DNA of 64,000 nucleotides from Planctomycetaceae bacterium. GTDB lineage: Bacteria; Planctomycetota; Planctomycetia; Pirellulales; Pirellulaceae. The stretch covers positions 79,383 to 143,382 of the forward strand of contig JAHEBQ010000007.1 in the NCBI GenBank assembly GCA_024642205.1, in the 5' to 3' direction. The position numbers were made by a program, and so were the translations under genes. Numbering within the stretch: the first letter of the stretch is position 1; each line of letters opens with the position of its first letter. This document shows, piece after piece, positions 23,585-34,000 of this stretch. The notes beneath the pieces were generated by a model. That model had not been told where the DNA came from, searched no databases, and was given only the letters and a program-made list of their open reading frames with translations.

Positions 23585-25417
23585 ATGGACTTGAACGAAA
23601 AATTCCCCGGAAGTAACTCGCACCTTCAAACGATACTGCTGATTCTTGTAATCGTTTTCGCCGCGATTGAAATTCGAGCGCAGGATGTGGTTCAGCAGCC
23701 CCGGGTCACCAATAACGTCGTGATCGAGCTTTTTTATCGAAGCGACTCACCGCAATCGATCAATGCCGAGGAGTACTTGCGGCAGTTGCAGCAGCGTCGA
23801 CCCGGGATAGAGATCAAGACCTACGACGTCCTCAGCGACAAACAACAATTGAAGCGGCTTTGGGAGATTTCAAAAAATGCCGGCCGTGAAAAAGCCGGGT
23901 TGCCAACATTTTATCTGTGCGATCGTTTGAAGGTCGGATTTCGGGATGCGCAATCCAGTGGTGCGCAGATAGAGGATCTGCTGAACATCCGGGCTTACCT
24001 GCGTCCGGGCTGCCAGCACTGTAAAGCCGGCAAGGAATTTCTGGATCAGATGATACTTCGGTGGCCGGCAATCAAAATCGAATACTTTGACGTCATTTCG
24101 GATTTTCGAGCACGTGCAGAAGTGCAAAACCTCGCGGCCAAGTATCACGTCCAGGTAGCGTCGTTCCCGTGCATTGAAGTTGCTGGCCACCTGGTCGTTG
24201 GATTTGAGACGGCCGAAACCACTGGTAGCAAGATTGAGATTCTGTTCCAGGATCGATCAGTTGATTTCCCGGACAACGATCCTGCCCCCAGGCAAGAAGG
24301 TGAAAACGGATCGATTGAGCCTGCAAATCCCAGGGCTGATGGGAATGGGCCCAGTTTTTTTTTTGACGAACAGGCCAACGGAAGTCGAATTCAGACCTTA
24401 AGTCGTTGGGAACCGAGTTTTCGTTGGACACCAGGATCGGTCGCCGAAAGTCGCCTGTCGGTGTCGCTTTTGCCGGTCAGCTTCTTGAGGTCCGCCGGCA
24501 ATTCCAACCGCTATTCCGCGCAAGAGCCAGAGGGGCAGGAGAATCCAGCTGAACCGAGTTTGCCAAAAGCAGTTCAGCTTCCCGATGACGTTCCCTTGCC
24601 AGAGGAAGCAGGGGTCCCCGATGAGGTCGGGGATGCTACCGTTATCTTCGGCCCGGGATCGGCGGGGATGGACTCGGATGAAGTCGAGGTCCCGGTTTTT
24701 GGGAGGATCAGTGTCAGCAAAATTGGCCTGCCTGCTTTCACGTTTCTGATCGGCTTGATCGATGGATTCAATCCGTGCGCGATGTGGGTCCTGGTTTTTC
24801 TGTTGTCCGTTCTGGTCAGTCTCAAAGAGCGTAAAAAGATCTTGCTGGTGGCGGGAACCTTTGTCGTCGTCAGTGGGTTGGCGTATTTTGTGTTTATCGC
24901 TGCCTGGTTCAACGTCTTTCAGCTGATCGGTTTCCTGCGACCCGTGCAAATCGGTTTGGGGATCCTCGCCATCGTCGTCGGATTGGTGAACGTCAAGGAT
25001 TTTTTTGCCTTTCACAAGGGATTAACCCTCTCAATACCCGAGTCAGCCAAACCGGGTATCTACCGCCGGGTGCGTTCCATCGTTTCCGCCAATCATCTTT
25101 ACACCGCGCTGGTGGCCGCCGTCGTTCTTGCGATCGTGGTCAACGTGGTTGAACTGTTGTGCACAGCCGGATTGCCCGCGCTATATACAGGTGTCCTGAC
25201 AATGCAAAACCTGCCGACCTGGGTTAACTATGCGTACCTCGGACTTTATATTTGCGCTTATATGCTGGACGATACAATCCTCGTTGTCATCGTGGTCGCG
25301 ACATTATCCAATCGTCGCCTCCAGGAAAGCGAGGGCAAATGGCTGAAGCTGTTGAGCGGTTCTGTCATCCTGTTGCTGGGGATCGTAATGATCTTCCGTC
25401 CGAACTGGCTGGTATAG
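23585..25417 (+). CDS. Thioredoxin-fold/DsbD-CcdA-like membrane thiol transporter
   Basis: 610 residues. Signal peptide 1-33 (LLILVIVFAAIEIRAQ), then two thioredoxin or glutaredoxin-like folds: the first lacks the Cys pair (FYRSDSPQS), the second has CQHC in LRPGCQHCKAG. A Pro/Glu-rich linker of about 160 residues leads to a seven- or eight-helix domain with the CcdA/DsbD-type Cys sites DGFNPCAMWV and ELLCTAGLPALY. It probably carries electrons across the membrane to the periplasm. The frame is open from 23483, but the promoter at 23528-23543 shows the ATG at 23585 is the start. Divergent from the RND exporter. Confidence 0.82.
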   Translation: MDLNEKFPGSNSHLQTILLILVIVFAAIEIRAQDVVQQPRVTNNVVIELFYRSDSPQSINAEEYLRQLQQRRPGIEIKTYDVLSDKQQLKRLWEISKNAGREKAGLPTFYLCDRLKVGFRDAQSSGAQIEDLLNIRAYLRPGCQHCKAGKEFLDQMILRWPAIKIEYFDVISDFRARAEVQNLAAKYHVQVASFPCIEVAGHLVVGFETAETTGSKIEILFQDRSVDFPDNDPAPRQEGENGSIEPANPRADGNGPSFFFDEQANGSRIQTLSRWEPSFRWTPGSVAESRLSVSLLPVSFLRSAGNSNRYSAQEPEGQENPAEPSLPKAVQLPDDVPLPEEAGVPDEVGDATVIFGPGSAGMDSDEVEVPVFGRISVSKIGLPAFTFLIGLIDGFNPCAMWVLVFLLSVLVSLKERKKILLVAGTFVVVSGLAYFVFIAAWFNVFQLIGFLRPVQIGLGILAIVVGLVNVKDFFAFHKGLTLSIPESAKPGIYRRVRSIVSANHLYTALVAAVVLAIVVNVVELLCTAGLPALYTGVLTMQNLPTWVNYAYLGLYICAYMLDDTILVVIVVATLSNRRLQESEGKWLKLLSGSVILLLGIVMIFRPNWLV

Positions 25418-25623
25418 CCATTCATTTTTCCAGGAACGGGTGGTTCGGGCTGGAATCGAAAAGAGTTTCCTTTAATTCCCATTCCCCGCACGAATCAATT
25501 CCCCACACGATTCGATCCCCCGCATCTTGTGAGAATGTGTACCTTGGAAATTGCCCAGCAGACGCATTGGCGACGAGCGCCAGAAATCGCTCTGGTACCG
25601 CTCGTCGGCCGACCGGGATCGCC

Positions 25624-25629
25624 TATAAT
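25624..25629 (+). promoter_or_regulatory. Possible -10 box for the prolyl oligopeptidase gene
   Basis: Perfect TATAAT, 54 bases upstream of ATG 25683; no good -35 box 16-18 bases before it. No sigma-54 match in this gap. Confidence 0.35.
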
Positions 25630-25682
25630 GACGGACCGATTTGATGGGTTTCGAATCGAATTTCCAGGTCAGGATCCAAGCC

Positions 25683-27827
25683 ATGATTTATCGAGAATTG
25701 GTTTTTCTTTGGGTGTTTTTCGTCGCAGTCCCGATGTTTGCACAGGACAAAGTTGAGGAAAGCTCGGCGACGGTTGCCCGCAAGATTTCAGATGTGACGG
25801 CGGATGAAGATCCGTACTTGTGGTTGGAAGATGTTTCCGGGGCAAAAGCACTTGATTGGGTTCGCGAACGTAACAAAGCGACGCAGGATCATTTTGAATC
25901 TTCGACTGAATTCAAAGGCTTGCGCGACGATTTGCTCAGAATTCTTGATTCGGACGAGCGAATCCCTTTTGTGTCAAAATCCGGTAACTACTATTACAAC
26001 TTTTGGCGAGACAAGGATCATGAGCGTGGCATCTGGAGACGCACGTCGCTGGAAGAGTACCGCCAAGACGATCCGAAATGGGAACTGGTGCTGGACCTCG
26101 ATGAGTTGGCCAGCCAGGAAAGCGAAAACTGGGTTTGGGGCGGCGCGTCGATATTAAAACCGGACCATGATCTTGTCCTGATCGATCTCTCTCGTGGTGG
26201 AGCGGATGCTTCGGTCACTCGAGAATTCGACCTGAAAACCCGGAAGTTTGTCAGCGGAGGTTTTCAGCGCTCGGAAGCCAAGGGAGGAATCAGCTGGATT
26301 GATCGCGACTCGGTTTTCATTTTTACGGATTTTGGGCCAGGCACGATGACCTCCTCTGGTTATCCGCGAATCGCAAAGCTCTGGCGGCGTGGAACTCCAT
26401 TGGAAAACGCCGAGGTGGTCTACGAAGGCCTGCCGGAAGATATGTACATTCGTGCGAGTCATGATGATTCGCCGGGATTCGAACGAAATTTCGTACAGCG
26501 AACATTGGCGTTTTACAATGACGAAATGTACCTGAGGTCAGACGACGGCAAACTGACCAGAATCGATGTTCCCAACAGTGCCAACAAAAATGTGTTTCGC
26601 CAATACCTTTTGCTTGAATTGCGCAAACCGTGGGAAGTTGGAGGCAAGACTTACAAAGCCGGCTCATTGTTGATTGCAAAGTTTGATGATTTCATGGCCG
26701 GTGATCGGGAATTCAATGTTGCCTTCGAACCAACCGACAATACATCGTTGGCCAGTTATGCACCGACCAAGGATCATATCGTTTTGAATGTCCTGGAGGA
26801 CGTCAAAAATCGAGTCTACGTCTTGACACCCGATGGCAACAGTTGGAAGCGCGAGCCTTTGAAGGGAACTCCCAGTATCGGAACCGTAAGCGTTCGACCG
26901 GTTGACGCTGACGAATCCAATGCCTATTGGATGACATCCAGCGGTTATTTGACGCCGACGACGCTTTACTATGGTGAAATCGGCGGTGACCCGGACCAGC
27001 TAAAGCAGTTGACGCCAATGTACAACGCGGAAGGCTTGGACGTCAGCCAGCATTTTGCGACCAGCAAAGACGGTACCCGCATTCCCTATTTCATGGTGGC
27101 CAAAAAAGGCGTTGAACTTAACGGCGACAATCCGACGTTGCTTTACGGATATGGCGGATTTGAGATATCGTTGACGCCGGAATACCAAGCGGGAGTTGGC
27201 AGGGCCTGGACCAGCCAGGGAGGCATATATGTCGTCGCCAACATCCGTGGCGGTGGCGAGTACGGGCCGCGCTGGCACCAAGCGGCGTTGAAACGGAATC
27301 GGTTGCGAGCCTACGAGGATTTTGCAGCCGTTGCCGAAGATCTGGTCAAACGAAAAGTCACGAGGAAGGAGCGATTGGGTATTCAGGGAGGTTCCAATGG
27401 TGGTCTCCTGGTCGGAAACATGATAGCGCTGTATCCCGATTTATTTGGGGCGGCGGTCTGCCAAGTGCCATTGCTGGATATGCGGCGTTACCATTTGTTA
27501 TTGGCCGGCGCCAGTTGGATGGCGGAGTATGGTGATCCCGATGCGCCAGGCGAGTGGGAGTTCATCAAGAGCTACTCGCCTTACCAGAACATCCAAAAGT
27601 CGACCCGGTACCCGGCGATGTTGTTTACAACTTCGACCCGTGATGACCGGGTTCATCCGGGACACGCCCGCAAAATGATGGCCTTGATGTATGACCAGGG
27701 ACACGATGTTTCCTACTTCGAGAATATCGAAGGGGGGCACGGCGGTGCTGCCAATAACCGCCAGCGGGCGTATATGCAGGCGCTGGCCTATTCGTTCCTG
27801 AAAGAGCGGTTGTTTCCGGAAAGATAA
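25683..27827 (+). CDS. Secreted prolyl oligopeptidase (peptidase S9A)
   Basis: 714 residues with a signal peptide (MIYRELVFLWVFFVAVPMFAQ). Seven-bladed propeller region about 50-420, then an alpha/beta hydrolase domain. Catalytic Ser571 in GGSNGG, Asp655 in TRDDRV, His686 in GGHGG; the conserved ANIRGGGEYGP also seen. Cleaves short proline-containing peptides, here probably in the periplasm. An upstream in-frame ATG at about 25644 would put the signal peptide inside, so ATG 25683 is preferred. Single gene, not in the sigma-54 set. Confidence 0.93.
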   Translation: MIYRELVFLWVFFVAVPMFAQDKVEESSATVARKISDVTADEDPYLWLEDVSGAKALDWVRERNKATQDHFESSTEFKGLRDDLLRILDSDERIPFVSKSGNYYYNFWRDKDHERGIWRRTSLEEYRQDDPKWELVLDLDELASQESENWVWGGASILKPDHDLVLIDLSRGGADASVTREFDLKTRKFVSGGFQRSEAKGGISWIDRDSVFIFTDFGPGTMTSSGYPRIAKLWRRGTPLENAEVVYEGLPEDMYIRASHDDSPGFERNFVQRTLAFYNDEMYLRSDDGKLTRIDVPNSANKNVFRQYLLLELRKPWEVGGKTYKAGSLLIAKFDDFMAGDREFNVAFEPTDNTSLASYAPTKDHIVLNVLEDVKNRVYVLTPDGNSWKREPLKGTPSIGTVSVRPVDADESNAYWMTSSGYLTPTTLYYGEIGGDPDQLKQLTPMYNAEGLDVSQHFATSKDGTRIPYFMVAKKGVELNGDNPTLLYGYGGFEISLTPEYQAGVGRAWTSQGGIYVVANIRGGGEYGPRWHQAALKRNRLRAYEDFAAVAEDLVKRKVTRKERLGIQGGSNGGLLVGNMIALYPDLFGAAVCQVPLLDMRRYHLLLAGASWMAEYGDPDAPGEWEFIKSYSPYQNIQKSTRYPAMLFTTSTRDDRVHPGHARKMMALMYDQGHDVSYFENIEGGHGGAANNRQRAYMQALAYSFLKERLFPER

Positions 27828-27993
27828 AGGGCTGGTAGTCGCGGGAATGACTGGCAAGGCCATGCCGAAATGATGGCGACCACGGTTCCGTCGTGTGCGA
27901 GGGGGGGGCAACTCCGGTCCTGTTCGCCTCGTTGGGTCCGTTTTCGATATTGCTCGGCTGGCGGCGTGCTCGGTGTTTGGGCCAGGGTGACGT

Positions 27994-29388
27994 CTAGTTC
28001 AGTCGAATCGCGCGTTGAATCATTATTTTAGGTACCAACGTCTGGTCCTCATTCGGGGCCGAGTGGATTTTTCCAACGACGTCCATCCCCCGGGTGACTT
28101 TGCCGAAGGCAGCAAACCCTTGCCCATCCGGGTTCCGCTGGCCACCGAAATCGAGTTCGGGCTGATCGCCGATACAAATAAAGAAATCGTCGAGCGCAGT
28201 GTCCGGGTCATTGCGAGCCATTGAGATTGATCCGTCAACGTGTTTAAGCCCCGTGTCGCGAGTGCGTTCGAGCGGAATGGCCTGGGGAAATTTTTCTTTT
28301 TCCAGCGGATTGGCGGAAGCTTGAACGACGGCGATCTTGACAGCGTTGTTTGGTTGATTATCCGCGGTTACCGAACGATGAAACATGCCATCGGAATAAA
28401 AACCCTGATGCACATAGTACAGGAAATTGGCCACCGTTTTGGGTGCTCGGATCGCGTCCAATTCGACTTCGATATCGCCAGCGGTGGTTTGGATCAGGAC
28501 CTTGGGGTGTTCCGGAATCGGCTCTTCGCGCCACTGGAACCTTGGCAGTTTCTTGAAATCAACATCGTCTAAATGCGCGCGATCTGCCGGATCCCGCAAA
28601 GACGGCTTTTGGTAACGCCAGGCCTGATCCCCAAAAACCTGCTCACAGAGTTGGGCCAGTTGCGGATCGTATTCCTTGAGTTCCAGGCGAGTATTAACAT
28701 GATTGTGCAAGGCATCATTTTCCCGATTATCGTCAAACCAGCTTTGCACGGCTTCGGCCCAGTATTCCATCCGATTTCCTGACGCGTAGGTGTCTTTCCA
28801 GCGGCCGTCGGCAATGGAAGTCTCATAGGCCTGTTGGAGTCGCACATCAAAACCAGGGTCAACTTCCTTCATCCCCATTTGATGAATCGCGTGCGCAAAT
28901 TCGTGAATACAGATGTTCTCATTGAAGTAGGGATCTCCCGAAAAGCCAAGCAGGTTTTCTTCACCGCAGCTGACTGCTGGCGCTCGGGGCGTCGCACCCA
29001 AGCCGCGAGCGCGGCGATCCCAGTAGACGCGTGACTTGAGGTTTCTGTGTTCCGGCACATCGGTCGTGTACTCGTTGAAAGCCATTACGGCCAGACGAGT
29101 CTTGTTGGTAGCCATGGCTTCAAGGATATCCGGACGATGGCCGATCAGCTTATTGACAATCCAGGCTGCTTCTCGAATCGACGCGTCGGAAACCTGCTTC
29201 GATCCGACGACCGGTAAACCCTGGACATCCAGGAACTTCTGGTAGAATTCGTCAAGTTGAAACTGCCTGCGGACTTCAGACGGAACGGGACGGACGTGCA
29301 AGACCGGATCCTGAGCGATCCCGGACGTGCCGGTCGACAACGACAGGACGCAACAACCGATGACCCACGAAGACGTAACAAGACGCAT
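27994..29388 (-). CDS. Secreted metallopeptidase-like/cyclophilin fusion
   Basis: 464 residues with a signal peptide (MRLVTSSWVIGCCVLSLSTG). Residues about 60-260 contain HEFAHAIH (His162, Glu163, His166) and, 46 or so residues later, MEYWAEAVQSWF, the Glu-containing helix expected of a gluzincin-type zinc peptidase. Residues about 300-464 are a cyclophilin-type peptidyl-prolyl isomerase (VLIQTTAGDIEVELDAIRAPKTVANFLYYV, then the FFICIGDQPELDFGG and GFAAFGKVTRGMDVV segments). The combination suggests extracytoplasmic protein folding or turnover. The ATG at 29388 has AAAGGTAG upstream; a TTG 18 bases earlier is in frame. Confidence 0.85.
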   Translation of the reverse strand: MRLVTSSWVIGCCVLSLSTGTSGIAQDPVLHVRPVPSEVRRQFQLDEFYQKFLDVQGLPVVGSKQVSDASIREAAWIVNKLIGHRPDILEAMATNKTRLAVMAFNEYTTDVPEHRNLKSRVYWDRRARGLGATPRAPAVSCGEENLLGFSGDPYFNENICIHEFAHAIHQMGMKEVDPGFDVRLQQAYETSIADGRWKDTYASGNRMEYWAEAVQSWFDDNRENDALHNHVNTRLELKEYDPQLAQLCEQVFGDQAWRYQKPSLRDPADRAHLDDVDFKKLPRFQWREEPIPEHPKVLIQTTAGDIEVELDAIRAPKTVANFLYYVHQGFYSDGMFHRSVTADNQPNNAVKIAVVQASANPLEKEKFPQAIPLERTRDTGLKHVDGSISMARNDPDTALDDFFICIGDQPELDFGGQRNPDGQGFAAFGKVTRGMDVVGKIHSAPNEDQTLVPKIMIQRAIRLN

Positions 29389-29634
29389 CCCATCTACCTT
29401 TCGCAACGAGACCGATGCTCAATAAGTTTTCGGCAGGGGACTTCAGCAAGACATATTGCGAAGCATTACCTTGACGACAGGATAGCCCATTGGCCGTCCA
29501 TTCGCGATCGGTCCTGATTCGATGACTCTGGATTTACTTGGAATTCGAGGTTGCCTCCGTTGAGCTTGGGCTACGCCGTATCGTCGGGGAATGCGGATTG
29601 AAATTGAAAATCCGCGACCCAGGAGACACACGAG

Positions 29635-30636
29635 TTACACGGGAGCTTCATCGTCGTAGGAAATAATTGTTTTGATGTAATTCGCTCGTTCCAAGGCCGT
29701 AGTGTCTGTCCCGGGCCGCCGTTGAACGAATCCTCGCATGTCTGTGACCGACTCAAAATTTTCGTCGGCCATGTAGTCAGCCAGTTCATCCAGGACGACG
29801 GTCACATGGCCCGGTCCGTTACGTAGCAGTGCCGAAGCCATGCTGACAACATCCGCTCCAGCCAGAATCAGTTTGGCAACGTCTTCAGCGCAATGGACTC
29901 CACTGGAGGCTGCCAGGGAAAGGGACAGCTGTGACCTCAGGATGGCGATCCAGCGGAGCGGCAGCCGAAGCTCGTCGCGAGTGCTTAGCGTAAGTCGGGG
30001 GCTGACTTCCAATGTGTTGATGTCGACATCTGGTTGCAGGAAACGGTTGAACAGAACTAACCCATTGATCGCTTCGGCGTTGAGCCTGGCGGCCATGTTT
30101 GGTAAGGAGCTGAAAAACGGGCCCAGCTTGACAGCCACGGGTATTTTGACCTGGGCACGAACCGCAGCTACGATATCGATGTACCGCTCTTCGACCTGGC
30201 TACCGGTCATCGTTGGGTCCGTTGGAACGAAATAAACATTTAGTTCCAAGGCATCTGCCCCGGCCTGTTCAATCAACCGCGCGTATTGCATCCACTCCCC
30301 AACATCGCTCCCATTGAGACTTCCGATGACCGGGATCTTCACGGCCTTTTTTGCCAGTTCGATGTTTTTCAGGTATTCATCTATTCCGACGACATATTTC
30401 TGCGGGAGGGGCGACTCGGATGGTGAATTGCGACTCGCCGGTTCCGCACGATCCGTCTGGTGAAGTCGGTCATTTTCAACCTGTTCGGCAAACAACGAAA
30501 ATATCACGGCGGCGGACGCTCCTGCTTGCTCAAGACGCTCAATCTGGCTGATCTCCCGAGTGAGCGGACAAGCGGCGACAATCAACGGGTTACTAAGAGT
30601 CAGTCCCAAATATTCGGTTGTTAGGTCGACGCCCAT
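29635..30636 (-). CDS. Dihydroorotate dehydrogenase-like flavoprotein
   Basis: 333-residue TIM barrel of the DHODH/PreA type: MGVDLTTEYLGLTLSNPLIVAACPLT at the N-terminus, IPVIGSLNG, the LELNVYFVP strand, IPVAVKLGP, and the FMN phosphate-binding AASSGVHCAEDVAKLILAGADVV. The catalytic Asn-Cys/Ser loop of true PyrD is not clear, so a role outside pyrimidine synthesis is likely. AAGGTGA ribosome binding site. A perfect sigma-54 promoter lies 45 bases upstream, so it belongs to the stress regulon rather than to pyrimidine metabolism. Confidence 0.85.
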   Translation of the reverse strand: MGVDLTTEYLGLTLSNPLIVAACPLTREISQIERLEQAGASAAVIFSLFAEQVENDRLHQTDRAEPASRNSPSESPLPQKYVVGIDEYLKNIELAKKAVKIPVIGSLNGSDVGEWMQYARLIEQAGADALELNVYFVPTDPTMTGSQVEERYIDIVAAVRAQVKIPVAVKLGPFFSSLPNMAARLNAEAINGLVLFNRFLQPDVDINTLEVSPRLTLSTRDELRLPLRWIAILRSQLSLSLAASSGVHCAEDVAKLILAGADVVSMASALLRNGPGHVTVVLDELADYMADENFESVTDMRGFVQRRPGTDTTALERANYIKTIISYDDEAPV

Positions 30637-31090
30637 GATTTCACCTTGTGGATATGCAGGATTCGATACCAGACAAAAATTGCAAAACACATGCCACACG
30701 GAAAGGGAAAAAAGCGTTCAATAGCAGACGGTTTCAGGTACTTCGCCGGTCCTCTTCTGGCAGAAGTCGGAAATTGTGGGGGAGGGAGACTTAAATCCTG
30801 CGGAAACCCGTCCAATCAATGACCAATCGGCTCTCGGCACGCCGATTGCATCTTGATCGCTCGGCTCGTTTGATAATAGTGGAGGATGCATTGCAACGTG
30901 GGGCCGGTCTACCGCGTTGTCAGAGTGTTGGATTGGTTTGGTCGATTCGAATAATATCCAAAACTGCACCGTAACCACGTTTTACGATCCCTCTGAATAC
31001 GGTGAATCGAAACAGCGCGCGGTTTTGACCGTGCACGTCTATGTGCGCGCCATGCCGCACAGGCAAGCTTCATTGAAATGGGAAATCAAC
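30637..31090. other. Divergent intergenic region
   Basis: 454 bases between the flavoprotein and the 1361-residue membrane protein. It holds the minus-strand sigma-54 promoter at 30681-30696. No gene is seen; short frames on both strands lack support. Confidence 0.5.
30681..30696 (-). promoter_or_regulatory. Sigma-54 promoter for the DHODH-like gene
   Basis: Minus strand reads TGGCATG-TGTT-TTGCA, correct spacing, full match apart from T for C in the -24 box. Confidence 0.82.
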
Positions 31091-34000
31091 ATGATCGACT
31101 CCTTCAAGCCTCAATTGACGTCAATGGTAATCATGATCGGCCTGCTCGCCGGTAGCTTCGTCTTCAGCCAGGCCGTCGACGCGCAATCGCAGGCGATTCC
31201 CGATGTGCTCAAGCCGTGGGAGGAGTGGGCAACCTGGAACGACAAAGATCGCAACAGTCCGTCTGTTTATGATGACTCCAGCAAGAGAATCAGCTTCTGG
31301 CCCTCGCGACTGGTATTGTCGACGGGTCCATCGACAGGCAGTTGGGAGATTACCGTAAAGAGCTTTTCGGAAGCGTGGATTCCGCTTCCGGGAAACAATG
31401 ATGCCTGGCCACAGCAAGTTTTGGCCAACGGCGAGTCGATACCGGTTGTCGAACGTAGTGGCCGTCCCGCCGTTCAGTTGCCGAGCGGTCGTTACGTATT
31501 GTCCGGGACATTTCATTGGGACAGCATGCCGCAACGGATTGCGATTCCACAGGAAATCGGTTTGTTGACATTGACCGTTGATGAAAAACCGGTAGCACAA
31601 CCCAACTGGGATGACGATGGATTTGTGTGGTTGAAACGTCAGCGGATTGAGCCGGCCGAAGCGAATTCCATTTCTGCCATGGTTTACCGGATGGTAGAGG
31701 ATGGCGTTCCAACCTGGCTGCGCACCGATATCGTATTGACCGTCTCGGGCAAGAGTCGCGAAGAAGATCTGGGTTGGATTCTGCCGGAGGGTTGGAAGCT
31801 TGCGAACGTTGACAGTCCACTGCCCGTCGCGTTGGACGACGTCGGTCGGATGAAAGCCCAGGTTCGGGCGGGAAAATGGACACTGAGTGTTAACGCGTTT
31901 CGTTCGACAGATGCTCGCGATATCAAGTTTTCCGAAGCGGCCCAACCCATTACGAATCTCGAATTGGTTGGCTTCAAGTCTGACCCGACGTTTAGAGTTG
32001 CCGAAATCACGGGCCTCGAGCCTGTGGATGTCGTGCAAACGACATTTCCACAAAAGTGGCGTGGACTTCCGGTTTTTCAATGGGACACCAAGAACGTAAT
32101 CCATATCGAAGAGAAGATGCGGGGTATGGGGCTTCAGCGGCCCGAAGGGCTTAGCGTTGACCGTCATTTCTGGCTGGACGCGGACGGCCAAGGTGCGACG
32201 TATCGTGACACGGTCACCGGGCGGATGCAACAGATTTGGCGACTCGATACGGCTGAAGGGCAGGAAGTCGGTTCGGTACGAGTGAACGGCCTGGGACAAC
32301 TGATCACGTCCAACCCGACAACCGGCGACCATGGTGTTGAAATTCGGAACCGCAATTTGAAAATGGAGGCGATCGGTCGCCTGAAACAGACCGCGGCAAT
32401 TCCAGCGACGGGGTGGCAGGCAGGTGCCGATGCGATGTCGGTGACGCTGAGTCTTCCGCCAGGTTGGCGTATGTTTGCACTCTTTGGAGCAGACCACGTT
32501 GAAGGAGATTGGCTGACCGCGTGGACGCTGCTGGATTTGTTCCTGTTGCTTGTTTTTAGCGCGGCCGTATTCAGGATGTGGGGGTTCTGGCCAGGAGTCG
32601 TCGCGTTTCTGGCGTTTGGTTTGGCCTACCATGAGCCGGGTTCTCCACGAATCACGTGGCTGTTCCTGCTCATTCCCGTCGGGTTGCTGAAAGTGGTTCA
32701 CGACGGCACAGCGCACAAGTGGATCAAGCGCTGGAAGTTCCTGGCGATTGGAATACTCGTCGTCAACCTTGCGCCTTTCCTCGGGCGACAGATCCAAAAC
32801 ACGCTTTATCCTCAGCTCGAACGGCCCGGGATCAATTATTCGCAGCGTGGCATGTTTTGGTTCCTGAATCGAGCCTACTTCGCCAGTGCGAGGGTGGCGG
32901 ACTACGCTTATGAGTCGAGTGATATGACCACCCAATTGAATGTTCCGGGAGAAGCTCGAGGGGAATCCAGATTTGATTCTTCCAATTTGCTGTACGACCC
33001 CAAGGCCCGCATTCAAACCGGTCCAGCGCAACCCGAGTGGAATTGGAATCAGGTGCTCTGCCAGTGGGACGGTCCGGTTTCCAAAGAGCAGATCATTCAG
33101 CCGATTTTTATTTCATTGAACCAGCATCGAATCCTCTCCGTTGTCAGAATCGGGCTGCTGATCTGGTTGGCGGCAATTCTGGTCATGGAAGGCAAAACCC
33201 GGCTTCTGGGGTGGATTCCAATTTTGAATCGGCGCACCCTGGCGGGAATACTGGTCGTTGTCATTTGCCTTCCTGGCGGACCGCTGCTAGCCCAGGATTT
33301 CCCTGACCAAGGGATGTTAAATACGTTGCGGGAACGATTGCTCGAACCCTCCGACGCTTTTCCCCACGCCGCTCAAATTCCACGCGTTCAATTGTCATTG
33401 GCAGACAATCAAATTGTAATGGATGCCGAAATCCACACCGCAACCCAGGTCGCTGTTCCGCTTCCCGGACGGCTTCCAACCTGGTCCCCCGTTTCGGTCA
33501 AGGTGGATGGTAAGCCAGCGGAGTTAATCTGTCGGCAACAAGGGTATTTGTGGATAGTGCTTCCGGAGGGCGTACATCATGTCATCGTGGAATCCAGACT
33601 GCCCGAAGTCTCGGAATGGGAATGGACTTTCGTTCTCAAGCCAAAAGTGGTTTCCGTTGAGGCACCGGGTTGGACAGTGACCGGGATTGGGCCCAATGGG
33701 CTTCCGGAAACGCAGATCTTTTTTGCACTCCAACGAGAGGCAACCCCAGGGGCGGCGGAGTATGATCGCAAGGAGTTTAACGCGATCGTCGCGGTTGAAC
33801 GGCAACTCGAAACGGGATTGGAATGGCAGGTTCGCAACACGGTGAAGCGGCTGTCGGGTGCGGGTAAGGCAATTTCGATCAAGGTTCCATTGATCGAGGG
33901 TGAAAATGTCCTGACGGCAAATATGACGGTCGACAACGGCTTTGTTGAAGTCCGGATGGGTGCTGGGCAACAGGAATTTTCTTGGACCAGCGAATTGCCG

